From Drosophila persimilis (taxonomy: Eukaryota > Arthropoda > Insecta > Diptera > Drosophilidae), in assembly GCF_003286085.1 (NCBI RefSeq), contig NW_020825475.1, positions 1 through 64,000 on the forward strand: a stretch of DNA of 64,000 nt. Direction: 5' to 3'. Positions 1 to 11,150 of the stretch are shown here, piece by piece (position 1 is the first letter of the stretch; every line of letters begins with the position of its first letter). Position numbers and translations under genes: made by a program. The notes below the pieces were generated by a model that was given only the letters and a program-made list of their open reading frames with translations, made no database searches and was not told where the DNA came from.

Positions 1-1444
1 ACCAGCTCAATTTTTGTTCAATATCCTTATCTGAATTATCGTCTTTTATGAACTTTTGAAGAGCATGAATGCGGGGAATAACCCAGTGCATGGTCGGATA
101 TTCGTCCGCCTCCAGGAATTTCGAAATTTCCTCGATTTTAGAGAGTACATTTGTGATTGCGGTAATGTCGCTATAGTTCAACCCATCTAAACGATTCATT
201 TCGTTTTGTTCATTTAAAATTTGAACGACGTCATGCCAATTGTGCTCTATCGATTTCATTGTATAAAAAATTGTATTCCATCTCGTCTGACAGACACCCT
301 TAAGACTCAACTCGAGTTTTAAGTTTTGTCCGGACCTCTTGAAATATTTAGCCAGTTTTGCGCATTTTTTTTTCGATTTGAAGCAATTCAGGAACTGCTT
401 TGAATGCTTTTTCAACGACGTTGTTCAGCAAATGATTTATACAATGAATATGAGCTGATTCCTTAAATGCAGATATCATGTTTGATCCACGGTCTGTTAC
501 AATAATGGCGTCGTTTAAGTCTAGCCCAAAAGAATTCAAACATTGTTCCACTTTAGTACGAATTAATGTGCCTGCAAATAAATAAAAGAAAGAAAGAACA
601 ATTGTCTTCCTCATTTGCCTCACATTTCGTAAATAATTTATACCCTCTGTAAGGGTATAAACACGTACCTGTTGCAGATTCACCGTTAATGCAGATCATT
701 TCCAACAAACGGTTTTTCATGCTTCCTTTAAATATATAGTGTAAAGTTACACATAAATAAGACTTCTGCGAAAAGGTGTCTGTCCATGCGTCCGACGTAA
801 TAGTGTAGCCATTACCTTTCATTAAGGCTATTTCTTCTGTGACAGCTCGAAGTTCCTTATTGTATAAGTCTGTGACATTACGCGATACAGTTGTTGGATG
901 AGGTAGCAGGTTGCTAACGTTTATGTTTGGTCCAAAACGACTTCCAATATCAAGGGCCACGGTTATAACGTCCTTAAGTCCTGAATCGCTGATAATATTA
1001 AATGGTCGGCAATTTTGAACGACCCACTTCGTCACGACCTTTGTCACCGATAATTTCGTTTCGGCATCTACGACAGGTTCATAAACGTTACCGTTTTCTT
1101 CAGATTTGGTAACCTTATAGCACTTATGCCGGACCAAATTGGACGTGGCACCAGTAAACTTGAAAATCGTAAAACAATTTCGACATGCCACGATGTTTGG
1201 AATAACATTGCTGTCCTCTCCAACGACAGGACCAAAAACTTCCCACACCTTGCTTTTGCCACGTTTTTGGCTAATTTTGTATTGGCCAGCCACTATTTTT
1301 GCTTTTATATCGCCTGGTAATTCGCAGCCAGATGGTGACAAGGACTGCGAATTAAATGTGCATATAATATTCGAATAGAAACACACGCATAAATTTTTCT
1401 ACTAAACTTACATAATCAAAAGAACCAACAATCGAATTTTCCAT
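1..1444 (-). pseudogene. hAT-family transposase, three exons, frameshifted and cut by the window edge
   Basis: Cut-and-paste DNA transposase of the hAT (hobo-like) superfamily. On the minus strand I read exon 1 at 1444-1412 (ATG, 11 codons), an intron 1411-1345 (GTAAGT...GCAG), exon 2 at 1344-669, a 97-nt intron 668-572 (GTACGT...GCAG) and exon 3 from 571 to the window edge. The splices keep the frame. Exon 2 carries a BED-type zinc finger (CRNC ... HKC) near residues 45-70 and a hAT block containing SDAWTD and QKSYLCVTLHY. Exon 3 has TDRGSN, CINHLLN and, further on, the CQTRWNT block. A one-base change in an A-run near 364 shifts the frame, so the copy is probably dead. The C-terminal dimerisation region lies outside the window. 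The hAT assignment is firm; the exact family is not. Confidence 0.85.
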
Positions 1445-1835
1445 TTTCAGTAATTAGCAAACAGTACAAGCACCGACAAAAAATTAAATGAAAATGTCCT
1501 TCTCGTTAGCTTTTTGACGTTTTCTTTTCTTTCGATTCGTTTGACTCACACATTCCACACTGCAGTGAGAAAAACAATGCACAACAAATTGAGCGAGAGA
1601 GACACCTCATACACTCTCTCTCTGTCACAACGTTTTTAGTAACAGTGTGAGTGCGAGTCATACGATTTGACAGGAGTCACTCGACAATTATGCCTTGAGT
1701 CAATGAGTCAGCAAATGAAGTAAAGAAAATGAATTGAAAGATAGTGTGAAAAGGATACATGAATCATGTTTTGATACTGTGCACAGTGTGGCTCCTAACT
1801 GTTAATACGAATTAGTGTGTACTCGTGCAGGGCTC

Positions 1836-1837
<2 letters not shown>
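1445..1837. other. AT-rich flank upstream of the hAT transposase
   Basis: Probably the 5' non-coding part of the hAT element plus flank. It contains a GA/CT-rich stretch (about 1590-1630, with GAGCGAGAGAG and CTCTCTCTCTG) but no open reading frame. I could not define a terminal inverted repeat. Confidence 0.4.

Positions 1838-1866
<29 letters not shown>
1838..1866. repeat. (CA)n microsatellite
   Basis: About 14 uninterrupted CA dinucleotides. Confidence 0.95.
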
Positions 1867-1875
1867 TTAACAAAG

Positions 1876-1945
1876 ACTTTAAATTCACACGTGTTGGTCC
1901 TCGAAAACGGGGGATTTATAGACTGGAATATCCGTATTTCCTCGT
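1876..1945 (-). pseudogene. TAF5-like gene fragment, 3' piece of copy A
   Basis: On the minus strand this matches the sequence that follows the TAF5-like exon in the copies near 13.5, 21.8 and 26.8 kb (GAGGAAATACGGATATTC, then CCAACACGTGTGAATTT). The DINE-1 array at 1946-6322 separates it from the rest of the same copy at 6323-6690: joining the two edges restores the A-run followed by CGAGG seen unbroken at about 21767. It adds only the tail of the gene and is not functional alone. Confidence 0.75.
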
Positions 1946-3056
1946 TATACCCGATACTCAAAATGAGTATTGGGGTATATTAGATTTGTGGTAAAAGTGG
2001 ATGTGTGTAACGTCCAGAAGGAATCGTTTCCGACCCTATAAAGTATATATATTCTTGATCAGCATCAATAGCCGAGTCGATTGAGCCCTGTCTGTCTGTC
2101 CGTCCGTCCGTCTGTCCGTCTGTCCGTCTGTCCGTCCCCTTCAGCGCCTAATGCTCAAAGACTATAAGAGCTAGAGCAACGATGTTTTGGATCCAGACTT
2201 CTGTGATATGTCACTGCTCCAAAAATATTTCAAAACTTTGCCCCGCCCACTTCCGCCCCCACAAAGGGCGAAAATCTGTGGCATCCACAATTTCGACGAT
2301 ACGAGAAAACTAAAAACGCAGAATCGTAGAAGATGACTATATCTTCTAGAGTGCAAAATCTGAACTAGATCGTATAATTATTACAGCCAGAATCACGAAA
2401 ACAATTTCACTCTTTCTCGCTCTGTCTCACTCTAACACACAGGTTTCATGGTCGGTTTTGCCAATTGCAAAATATGAGTTCAAGGATCTCAGAACCTATA
2501 AAAGCCAGAGCAACCAAATTTGGTATCCACACTCCTGTGATATCGGACCTTGACCGTTTCCTGTCCAAATTTCGCCACACCCCCTTCCGCCCCCCGCAAA
2601 GGACGAAAATCTGAGGCAACCACAAATCTCAGAGACTATTAAGGCTAGAGTAACCAAATTTGGTATCCGCACTCCTGTTAGATCTCACTATAAAACTTAT
2701 GTCTCAAAATTTCGCCTCACCCCCTTCCGCCCCCACAAAGGACGAAAATCTGTTGCATCCATAATATTGAGGATACAAAAAAACTAAAAACGCAGAATCA
2801 TAGATAATGACCATATCTATTAGATTGCTGAATCTGGATCAGATCAGACCATTTTTTTAGCCAAAAGGAACAAATCAATTTGCAGTGGCTACGCAGCGCC
2901 CGACGTCACGCTCAGACTGATTTTCTGTCTCGCACGCACTCTTTGTCGTGTCGTTAAATATTAGCGGCGTCTGCCGGAGGAGAGCCATACTGACTTAGTA
3001 TCGGGTATAACCTTAGAGTTGCGGTGTCCGCAGCAACTCAAAACGTTCCCCCTCGT
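1946..3056 (+). mobile_element. DINE-1/Helentron-like element, array unit 1
   Basis: Non-autonomous Helitron-type element. It opens with TATACCCGATACTCAAAATG, has a (GTCY)n microsatellite at about 2085-2140, then several degenerate ~170-bp units (AACCAAATTTGGTATCC ... TTTCGCC ... CTTCCGCCCC). It closes with the inverse of the start (AGTATCGGGTATAA), a hairpin (GAGTTGCGG-tgt-CCGCAGCAACTC) and CCCCCTCGTT. Sub-terminal inverted repeats, a 3' hairpin and insertion between T residues are hallmarks of the DINE-1/Helentron group. It encodes no protein. First of four head-to-tail copies. It lacks one CT-dinucleotide block (GTCTCGCACG instead of GTCTCTCTCGCACG) near 2930. Confidence 0.85.
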
Positions 3057-4188
3057 TATACCCGATACTCAAAATGAGTATTGGGGTATATTAGATTTGT
3101 GGTAAAAGTGGATGTGTGTAACGTCCAGAAGGAATCGTTTCCGACCCTATAAAGTATATATATTCTTGATCAGCATCAATAGCCGAGTCGATTGAGCCCT
3201 GTCTGTCTGTCCGTCCGTCCGTCTGTCCGTCTGTCCGTCTGTCCGTCTGTCCGTCTGTCCGTCCCCTTCAGCGCCTAATGCTCAAAGACTATAAGAGCTA
3301 GAGCAACGATGTTTTGGATCCAGACTTCTGTGATATGTCACTGCTACCAAAATATTTCAAAACTTTGCCCCGCCCACTTCCGCCCCCTCAAAGGGCGAAA
3401 ATCTGTGGCATCCACAATTTTAAAGATACGAGAAAACCAAAAACGCAGAATCGTAGAGAATGACCATATCTTTTATGCTGCAGAATCTGAATTGGATCGT
3501 ATTATTATTATAGCCAGCATCAAGAAAACAATTTCATTTTTTCTCGCCCTGTCTCTCTCTAACACACACGTAGCATAGGCGGCTTTGCTTAGAGTAAAAC
3601 ATTAGCGCCTAGATCTCAGAGACTATAAAAGCTAGAGCAACCAAATTTGGTATCCACACTCCTAATATATCGGACCGAGACGAGTTTGTTTCAAAATTTC
3701 GCCACACCCCCTTCCGCCCCCGCAAAGGATGCAAATCTGGGGATATTCACAAATCTCAGAGAATATTAAGGCTAGAGTAACCAAATTTAGTGTCCGTACT
3801 CCTGTTAGATCTCACTATAAAACGTATATCTCAAAATTTCGCCCCACCCCCTTCCGCCCCCACAAAGGACGAAAATCTGTTGCATCCACAATATTGCAGA
3901 TTTGAGAAAACTAAAAACGCAGAATCATAGATAATGACCATATCTATCAGATTGGTGAATCTGGATCAGATCAGATCATTTTTATAGCCAAAAGGAACAA
4001 ATCAATTTGCATTGGCTACGCAGCGCCCGACGTCACGCTCAGACTGATTTTCTGTCTCTCTCGCACGCACTCTTTGTCGTGTCGTTTAATATTAGCGGTG
4101 TCTGCCGGAGGAGAGTCATACTGACTTAGTATCGGGTATAACTGTAGAGTTGCGGTGTCCGCAGCAACTCAAAACGTTCCCCCTCGTT
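3057..4188 (+). mobile_element. DINE-1/Helentron-like element, array unit 2
   Basis: Starts directly after the CTCGTT of unit 1, with the same 5' motif, a longer (GTCY)n tract (about 3200-3265), internal repeat units, 3' hairpin and CTCGTTTT end. The edge toward unit 3 lies in a T-run and is uncertain by a few bases. Confidence 0.85.
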
Positions 4189-5211
4189 TTTTTTTTATAC
4201 CCGATACTCAAAATGAGTATTGGGGTATATTAGATTTGTGGTAAAAGTGGATGAGTGTAACGTCCAGAAGGAATCGTTTCCGACCCTATAAAGTATATAT
4301 ATTCTTGATCAGCATCAATAGCCGAGTCGATTGAGCCCTGTCTGTCTGTCCGTCAGTCCGTCTGTCCGTCCCCTTCAGCGCCTAGTGCTCAAAGACTATA
4401 AGAGCTAGAGCAACGATGTTTTGGATCCAGACTTCTGTGATATGTCACTGCTACAAAAATATTTCAAAACTTTGCCCCGCCCACTTCCGCCCCCACAAAG
4501 GACGAAAATCTGTGGCATCCACATTTTTAAAGATACGATAAAACCAAAAACGCAGAATCGTAGAGAATGACCATATCTTTTAGACTGCAGAATCTGAACC
4601 AGATCGTATAATTATTATAGCCAGAATCAAGAAAATAATTTCACTCTTTCTCGCTCTGTCTCTCTCTAACACACAGGTTTCATGGTCGGTTTTGCCAATT
4701 GCAAAATATGAGTTCAAGGATCTCAGAACCCATAAAAGCTAGAGCAACCAAATTTGGTATCCACACTCCTGTGATATCGGACCTTGACCGTTTTGTGTCA
4801 AAATTTCGACACCCCCCTTCCGCCCCCGCAAAGGACGAAAATCTGGGGCAACCACAAATCTCAGAGACTATTAAGGCTAGAGTAACCAAATTTGGTATCC
4901 TCACTCCTGTTAGATCTCACTATAAAACGTATATCTCAGAATTTCGCCCCACCCCCTTCCGCCCCCACAAAGGACGAAAATCTGTTGCATCCACAATATT
5001 GCAGATTCGAGAAAACTAAAAACACAGAATCATAGAGAATGACCATATCTATCAGATTGCTAAATCTGGATCAGATGTCTCTCTCGCACGCAATCTTTGT
5101 CGTGTCGTTTAATATTAGCGGCGTCTGCCGGAGGAGAGCCATACTGACTTAGTATCGGGTATAACCGTAGAGTTGCGGTGTCCGCAGCAACTCACAACGT
5201 TCCCCCTCGTT
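4189..5211 (+). mobile_element. DINE-1/Helentron-like element, array unit 3
   Basis: Same architecture as unit 2, with a short (GTCY)n tract. It has a deletion near 5070 that removes the stretch holding GCAGTGGCTACGCAGCGCCC, present in the other units. Edges lie in T-runs. Confidence 0.85.
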
Positions 5212-6322
5212 TTTTATACCCGATACTCAAAATGAGTATTGGGGTATATTAGATTTGTGGTAAAAGTGGATGTGTGTAACGTCCAGAAGGAATCGTTTCC
5301 GACCCTATAAAGTATATATATTCTTGATCAGCATCAATAGCCGAGTCGATTGAGCCCTGTCTGTCTGTCCGTCCGTCCGTCTGTCCGTCTGTCCGTCCCC
5401 TTCAGCGCCTAATGCTCAAAGACTATAAGAGCTAGAGCAACGATGTTTTGGATCCAGACTTCTGTGATATGTCACTGCTCCAAAAATATTTCAAAACTTT
5501 GCCCCGCCCACTTCCGCCCCCACAAAGGGCGAAAATCTGTGGCATCCACAATTTCGACGATACGAGAAAACTAAAAACGCAGAATCGTAGAAGATGACTA
5601 TATCTTCTAGAGTGCAAAATCTGAACCAGATCGTATAATTATTACAGCCAGAATCACGAAAACAATTTCACTCTTTCTCGCTCTGTCTCACTCTAACACA
5701 CACGTAGCATAGGCGGCTTTGCTTAGAGTAAAACATTAGCGCCTAGATCTCAGAGACTATAAAAGCTAGAGCAACCAAATTTGGTATCCACACTCCTAAG
5801 ATATCGGACCGAGACGAGTTTGTTTCAAAATTTCGCCACACTCCCGTCCGCCCCCGCAATGGACGAAAATCTGGGGATTTTCACAAATTTCAGGGACTAT
5901 TAACGCTAGAGTAACCAAATTTGGTATCCGCACTCCTGTTAGATCTCACTATAAAACTTATGTCTCAAAATTTCGCCTCACCCCCTTCCGCCCCCACAAA
6001 GGACGAAAATCTGTTGCATCCATAATATTGAGGATACAAAAAAACTAAAAACGCAGAATCATAGATAATGACTATATCTATCAGATTGCTGAATCTGGAT
6101 CAGATCAGATCATTTTTATAGCCAAAAGGAACAAATCAATTTGCAGTGGCTACGCAGCGCCCGACGTCACGCTCAGACTGATTTTCTGTCTCTCTCGCAC
6201 GCACTCTTTGTCGTGTCGTTAAATATTAGCGGCGTCTGCCGGAGGAGAGCCATACTGACTTAGTATCGGGTATAACCGTAGAGTTGCGGTGTCCGCAGCA
6301 ACTCACAACGTTCCCCCTCGTT
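5212..6322 (+). mobile_element. DINE-1/Helentron-like element, array unit 4
   Basis: Last unit of the tandem array. It ends CCCCCTCG at about 6320 and runs into TTTTTTTCTATAAACAAA, the reverse complement of the sequence that precedes the TAF5-like tail in other copies. This shows that the whole array sits in one site of that gene copy. Confidence 0.85.
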
Positions 6323-6690
6323 TTTTTCTATAAACAAACTAATTTTATTTTTAGGCAGCAAAGAATCCGCTCCTGGGGCATCTTGTCATCAGCGTAAGTT
6401 AGGATTTCCAAGTGGACCAAAAGACGCTTCAGGTGCCCACTGAGCCAGAGCTGGGATTGGAGTACCTTGAATTGGTCGAAGGTGCTCCTGAACATGCAGA
6501 AAAATCATAAAAATCGACGAAATCTTCGTCGAATTTACGCTTACCCACGCCGTCATCTTTCTACACCTCTGATATCCCAGAGTCTAAAAGACCCGACACG
6601 TGCTCTTTTTCCTGCGTCCGCTTCTGTGTTGGCTTCTGCGTGGTAATTTATTAGCAGGGAGACATTTATTGCAGTTAATTGAGTTTTCCG
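6323..6690 (-). pseudogene. TAF5-like gene fragment, 5' piece of copy A
   Basis: On the minus strand, reading down from 6690: a segment encoding LWDIRG / KFDEDFVDFY, then CMFRSTF..FKVLQSQLW and LTYADDKMPQERILCCLK, ending at the DINE-1 array. In the fullest copy (26107-26834) about 100 codons separate DFYECAG from CMFRSTF; they are deleted here, removing most of the TAF5 NTD2-like domain. A divergent proteasome-alpha-like fragment starts within about 60 bp of its 5' end. Homology to TAF5 is inferred from the fuller copy. This copy is a pseudogene. Confidence 0.65.
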
Positions 6691-6739
6691 TAAAAGTTTC
6701 AACTGAAAAATAAGTAAAATAAATGACATTTCATGTGCC

Positions 6740-7062
6740 TCCGAGTAGGACGTGGAACGCAATTTGTATGGCGTACCGATGCGTCCCTTTGACCCCAACT
6801 TCCACGACCTGGATGCCGACTTTCGTTTTACCTTAACTTTGATGTCTATTTTTTTCAGAAATGGTTGAACAGTTGAAGTTTTCGCAAGCGTTTATGGTTA
6901 TACGGCAATCGTCGTATACGTTGAAAGCGGTATCCAAAGGACACACATCTCTGAGCATGGCCGCATCAGATGGCGTCGTCATTGGCACAACAACGCGACA
7001 GACTTCGGAACTAATGGAAGCGCGGCATGGCGCACGTTGCCCCAACAACGCGCTAGGCACAT
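6740..7062 (+). pseudogene. Proteasome alpha-subunit-like fragment, copy A
   Basis: Unrecognised leader (a frame reading YGVPMRP.DPNFHDLDADF at about 6765-6830), then TTTTTTTCAG like a splice acceptor at about 6858, then MVEQLKFSQAF...SSYTLKAVSKGHTSL...ASDGVVIGTTTR. The block around LKAVSKGHTSLxxxASDGVxIG resembles the N-terminal strand region of 20S proteasome alpha subunits (pattern QVEYALxAVxxGxTSxGIxxxDGV). It stops after about 65 codons, where Osvaldo-like LTR sequence begins. A second copy lies on the minus strand at 19850-20235. It diverges from the TAF5-like fragment. The assignment is by eye; the active-subunit core is absent. Confidence 0.45.
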
Positions 7063-7842
7063 GCCGTACGGATCAGCTGCTTTTCGGAAATAAAAGGGGC
7101 TCCGACAGAGCGATCATTATCAGTTCGGCTCCGGCCAGTGGAGAGGTAAGCATCAGTAGCAGCCACCAACAGCCCCTGCGATCCTCCCATCCCTCTCGGA
7201 GCGAATTAAACCTCCGCATCCTTCGGGGCGCATTCGACCTCCATAACATTTCTTCTCCTCGGAGCGCTTTAGACCTCCGCAACATTTCTTCTCCTCGGAG
7301 CGCATTCGACCTCCGCAAAATTTATTCTCCTCGGAGTGCATTCAACTTTCGCAACCTTTATTCTCCGCGGAGCGCATTAGACCTCAGCAACCTTTATTCT
7401 CCTCGGAGCGCATTCGACCGCCGCAACATTTCTTTTCATCGGAGCGCATTAGACCTCCGCAACATTTATTCTCCTCGGAGCGTCGTCACCTCCGCAACAT
7501 TTATTCTCCTCGGAGCGCATTAAATCTCCGCAACATTGACCGACACCGACCGGACGGCCACCACGACCCGCACGCAACCAACGGCCACGTGCGGCCACCC
7601 CGAAGGACGACCCCTGCAGCCGACCCCCCGGCAGGAAGAGACAGAGGAAAAACCCGCGCACCTACCAAACATTATACCTTTTAAGAACAATAAAAATAAC
7701 TCTATTTCTTTTTTACCGCTCAAGCCCCGCCTTTTTCTTGAACCACGAGAATTTCTTTCAGCTACCACACCCAGAGATCAAACAAATTTCTCTGGAACCC
7801 GGTGCGACGAGCATACCCCGCCCGAAGCGCCATCACAACGTT
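7040..7842 (+). mobile_element. Degenerate LTR of the Osvaldo/Ulysses-like family
   Basis: Reverse-complement counterpart of the LTRs at 51600-53372 and 58247-59586. Shared blocks in order are ACAACGCGCTAGG, GATCAGCTGC, the AGCGATCATTATCAGTTCGG region, an array of TTCTCCTCGGAGCGCATT units, the CGTGCGGCCACCCCGAAGGACG block and finally CTACCACACCCAGAGATCAAAC to CCGAAGCGCCATCACA. The 5' end is missing and substitutions are many, so it is much older than the two young LTRs. It abuts the integrase end of the BEL element that follows. Confidence 0.8.
7195..7535 (+). repeat. LTR-internal minisatellite (about 36-bp unit)
   Basis: About nine diverged units built on TTCTCCTCGGAGCGCATTxGACCTCCGCAACAT. 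Same unit, opposite strand, as the arrays at 51906-52890 and 58561-59103. Long chance frames cross it, but their repeated SPRSAF/DLRN pattern is just the satellite translated. Confidence 0.85.
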
Positions 7843-8890
7843 GCGCTTAATAATTCAGTCTTGGTCCTGAGTGTTACAACCCGAATTGCACCATCAGCTC
7901 CTGGGTGTAACTTTGCAACTCTTCCCAGCAGTATCAATAAGGACCAGTGTACCAAGTTGAATATTTGTCCGCTTTTGCAGCAACGCCAAATATCCCGACG
8001 ACCAGCGGAGCCATTAGAATGCGTTTCCAATGGTTGCTCATGGACAGTTTCAACAGTGCATTGTCTACTGGTTCTACTTACGCGTTCAGGGGTCGGCCAA
8101 CCAAATGACTGGGAGTTAACGCCTCGAAGTCATTCGGGTCCGATGACAAGGGATGCAGAGATCTAGAATTCATCACCGCTTCTATTTGTGTGATGGCAGC
8201 CGCCAGATCTTCGTAGTTTAGTGCTGTGCTCTTGGTGCATTTCACAGGCAGCTGTTTATCCACCTTCACGGCGCTCTCCCATAATCCTACAAAGTGAGGG
8301 GAGCGTGGGGGGATGATGTGAAACCTGACTCCTCACTGGCTGCATTCGTCGTCAATGAGCTTCTGACTTGGCGAGTCGAAAGCTCTGTTGAGCTCTCGTG
8401 ACGCACCTAATAAATTGGTGGCGTTGTCGCAATATAGGTCCGTTTATAACCGTCCGTTTATATATAACCGTTTTAGCGCCGCGATGAACGCATTTGAGCA
8501 TAAGTCCGACACGATCTCTATATGGCAGGCCTTTGTTGCAAAGCATACAACTATGCACAGATACACCTTTACTGGGCGTTTTCCTCGCATGTGAAAGGGC
8601 GAAGGGGTAGATATAGCCTCGCACTCGGCTAGCTGGCGGCGCACCAATCAGCTGTGTTGAAGCAAGCGGCCGACGAAGAAAGCATGGTATGCAGCCACGG
8701 ATCACCCTTAGGGCAAGTTTCCTGCAATTGATTACCCAATATCTCAGTCGCAAAAAGGCGCATTGCGATTGTGCCCCGGTGTAAATTCTTTCGATGTGTG
8801 AGTTCAGCAAGCGCCTCTACCACTTTATTGTTGCTCGGCATTAAGATGGGATGACTTGTGTCAAATGGAAATTCGGCATTGGACAACCTT
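7843..8890 (-). pseudogene. BEL integrase remnant
   Basis: DNA-joining enzyme of the BEL element. From the N-terminal side it shows HPILMPSNNK and HRKNLHRGT (zinc-binding region), a degraded core with YLCIVVCFATKACHIEIVSDL (8444-8590), then MNSRSLHPLSSDPNDFEALTPSHL (about 8085-8170) and a C-terminal GRVAKLHPGADGAIRVVTLRT (7860-7935). These are typical BEL/Pao integrase blocks. At least three frame changes separate them, and part of the core between 8270 and 8390 is disrupted. Confidence 0.75.
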
Positions 8891-8899
8891 TCGCCGACT

Positions 8900-10850
8900 C
8901 GAATAATAGTTATTCCCTATTCCTCTTGTAAAAACGGGCTTAAACTCTGTATTTTCGCTAATTTTATCACCTTTCCCTCTTTAAGCTTAATGAATTCCTC
9001 GTGCAAGCTCAACTGATGCACATTATACACAATATTGCGCAATCCATCCTCCATTTCCGCTGCAGTAATCTTGCCTCTTTCATTTGAGTTCGATCTTAAC
9101 GATATTCTACGCCAGCGAAAAATATAGCTAAAAACTAGCTGCAATTTGAGGAAATCATTTGCAAATTTGCATCTCCCCACGACATCTAACTTCTCATTAC
9201 TTTCTACATTACCAACTGTCAGCGAGAACTTACATTTTCTCTCCTCCGGCACTGTTTGTATTTCCTCACTCCAATTAAATTTGGTCGTCATCTGCTGCGT
9301 CCATTAAAAGTTCTGGACCGTTCCACCACATAGTTGACTTGCTCAATTCAGTTACCAATAATCCCCTAGATACAATATCTAGTTTGATATCGGGTTTGAT
9401 TTTGTGTCGACCTTAAACCAATCCTGTACAAGTGTGAGCTCTTGTATTTGAGCCACCCTGTTGGCAACGAAGGTGGTCCATCGTCTAGCATGTGATGACA
9501 GCCAATTTAACACAATTGTGGAATCCGCGAAATAGTTAACCTACTCTACTGGCCATTAGCTTGGCCACTAACAATGCGTGGCAATGATGTTACCCTAACT
9601 GGGGCTATTTTGGACTTGGCTTTACCAGTCGCACCGAAATGCATCCCCCTTCAGTTCTTCTCTACATCTAAGCCATTGAGTTGCGTAGCTTGCTGGTAAC
9701 TCCTCGTCCCAATCCTGCTCTAGAAGCCAAAGTTCCTGAACAAAGATCTTGCCTGAACAAGATCAGCAAGGGACTGAAGAACCCTAATGGATCAAACACC
9801 TGAGCCAATTCGGGCAGCACTGATTGGAGACCTTTATGTTAAAGCAGAATTGGAATTTGTCCTCTAGACTCGACCAATATATACCCAAAGTTTTAGCTGC
9901 GTCCTGTCCTCTGTTTTTATCATCAGGGGCTCTAGGCTGGTGTTGCCGTCCATTCCTTGATAATTGCTGCGCCATTTGTGCAGCTCGAACTTTCCTAGCC
10001 CTAATAATTCGGTCACTTGTTCTTTCAACTTTGTCAGTTCCTCTTCTGATTCGGCGCCACACAGCACATCATCCTTATAGAAACTTCGCTTCACTGCCTC
10101 TCTAGCTAACGGACATTTTTCCGGGTACCTATCGACCAAGTGATAGCGGCAATGTACTGCCAGGAACGGCGCAGAATTTGTTCCGTAAGTGACCGTGTTT
10201 AGGCGCAGCACCTGGATAGGATCCGAAACGTTGCATCGCCATAGAATGCATTGATAGTTTCTATGTGGTTGCGCAACCAATATTTGACGGTACATTTTCT
10301 TTATGTCGGCCCTAAGGGCGTATCTATAGAAACGGATCCTGGTCAATGTCTCGAATAGATCAGGCTGCAACGTTGGACCAACCAAGGTTGCGTCGTTCAG
10401 TGACTTGCTGTTGCTAGATCTACATGAGGCATCAAATACGACTCGTAATTTGGTCGTCAAACTCTCAGGGCGAATAACCGGATGATGTGGCATCTTGTCC
10501 GGCGGGCTCTATTGCCTCTAAATGCCCTAACTGGCGATATTCTTCAATAAATTGAACATATTGTTCCTTCAGCGCTTGACTACGATTTAATCTCTTCTCT
10601 AAATTCAAGAACCTGGTAAGTGCAATTTGATAAGTTTCGCCTAATTCAATTTTAGGATTCTTAAAGGGCAGAGCTACCACTAAATGTCCTGAGGACTCCT
10701 GCTTAACATGCGTCACGAAAAAATCTTCGCACTGTTTTTCTTCCTCAGTGAACTTATCTACTGTTTCAGGGACTTCATCACACTTCCAAAACCTTTCTAC
10801 GAGCTCTTGCAGCTGATTATTTTTCGACACCTTTTGTTCAATGTCAGTTG
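8900..10850 (-). pseudogene. BEL reverse transcriptase/RNase H remnant
   Basis: Copies the element RNA into DNA. The N-terminal part (10830-10465) has LERFWKCDEVPE-type spacing before CEDFFVTHV. The RT proper (10493-9864) has LRVVFDASC, SLNDATLVGPTLQPDL and ADIKKMYRQI. Its catalytic box reads YKDD where BEL elements normally have YVDD. The stretch 9300-9780 matches the connection/RNase H region but is interrupted by stops. 9291-8917 holds the CKFANDFLKLQ..FSYIFRWR block between RNase H and integrase. Confidence 0.75.
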
Positions 10851-11150
10851 CTAACAGTGCAACTTCAGAAGATTTTGTGAATTCACCTACGACGACCCAG
10901 CCTAACAGAGACTTTTGAAGCCTTGGCAGGTGTGCTCATAGTTTTATTTTCCCTGCTACAATTAGCTTGAAAAACAATGTGACTCCAACTAGCATGTCAA
11001 TATCACCCGGACTAAAATGTAGGGTCAGCCAGCGTAACTCCCTTGGTTGGAACCCACTCCGGACAAATTCCTGAGCATGTTGGGTTATACTGAGTTATTT
11101 CCTTCAGCACACAGAAGTCCTCGGTAGTCATATATCTCGTGACTCTAGAT

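Noticed and set aside
2171-2356. Identical ~61-codon minus-strand frames near 2.2, 5.5, 32.1 and 35.2 kb
   Set aside because: They are the same non-coding part of DINE-1 copies; identity comes from the repeat, not from protein conservation.
6861-7523. 220-codon plus-strand frame
   Set aside because: Only its first ~65 codons look like the proteasome-like exon. The rest is the LTR minisatellite translated (repeated SPRSAF/DLRN).
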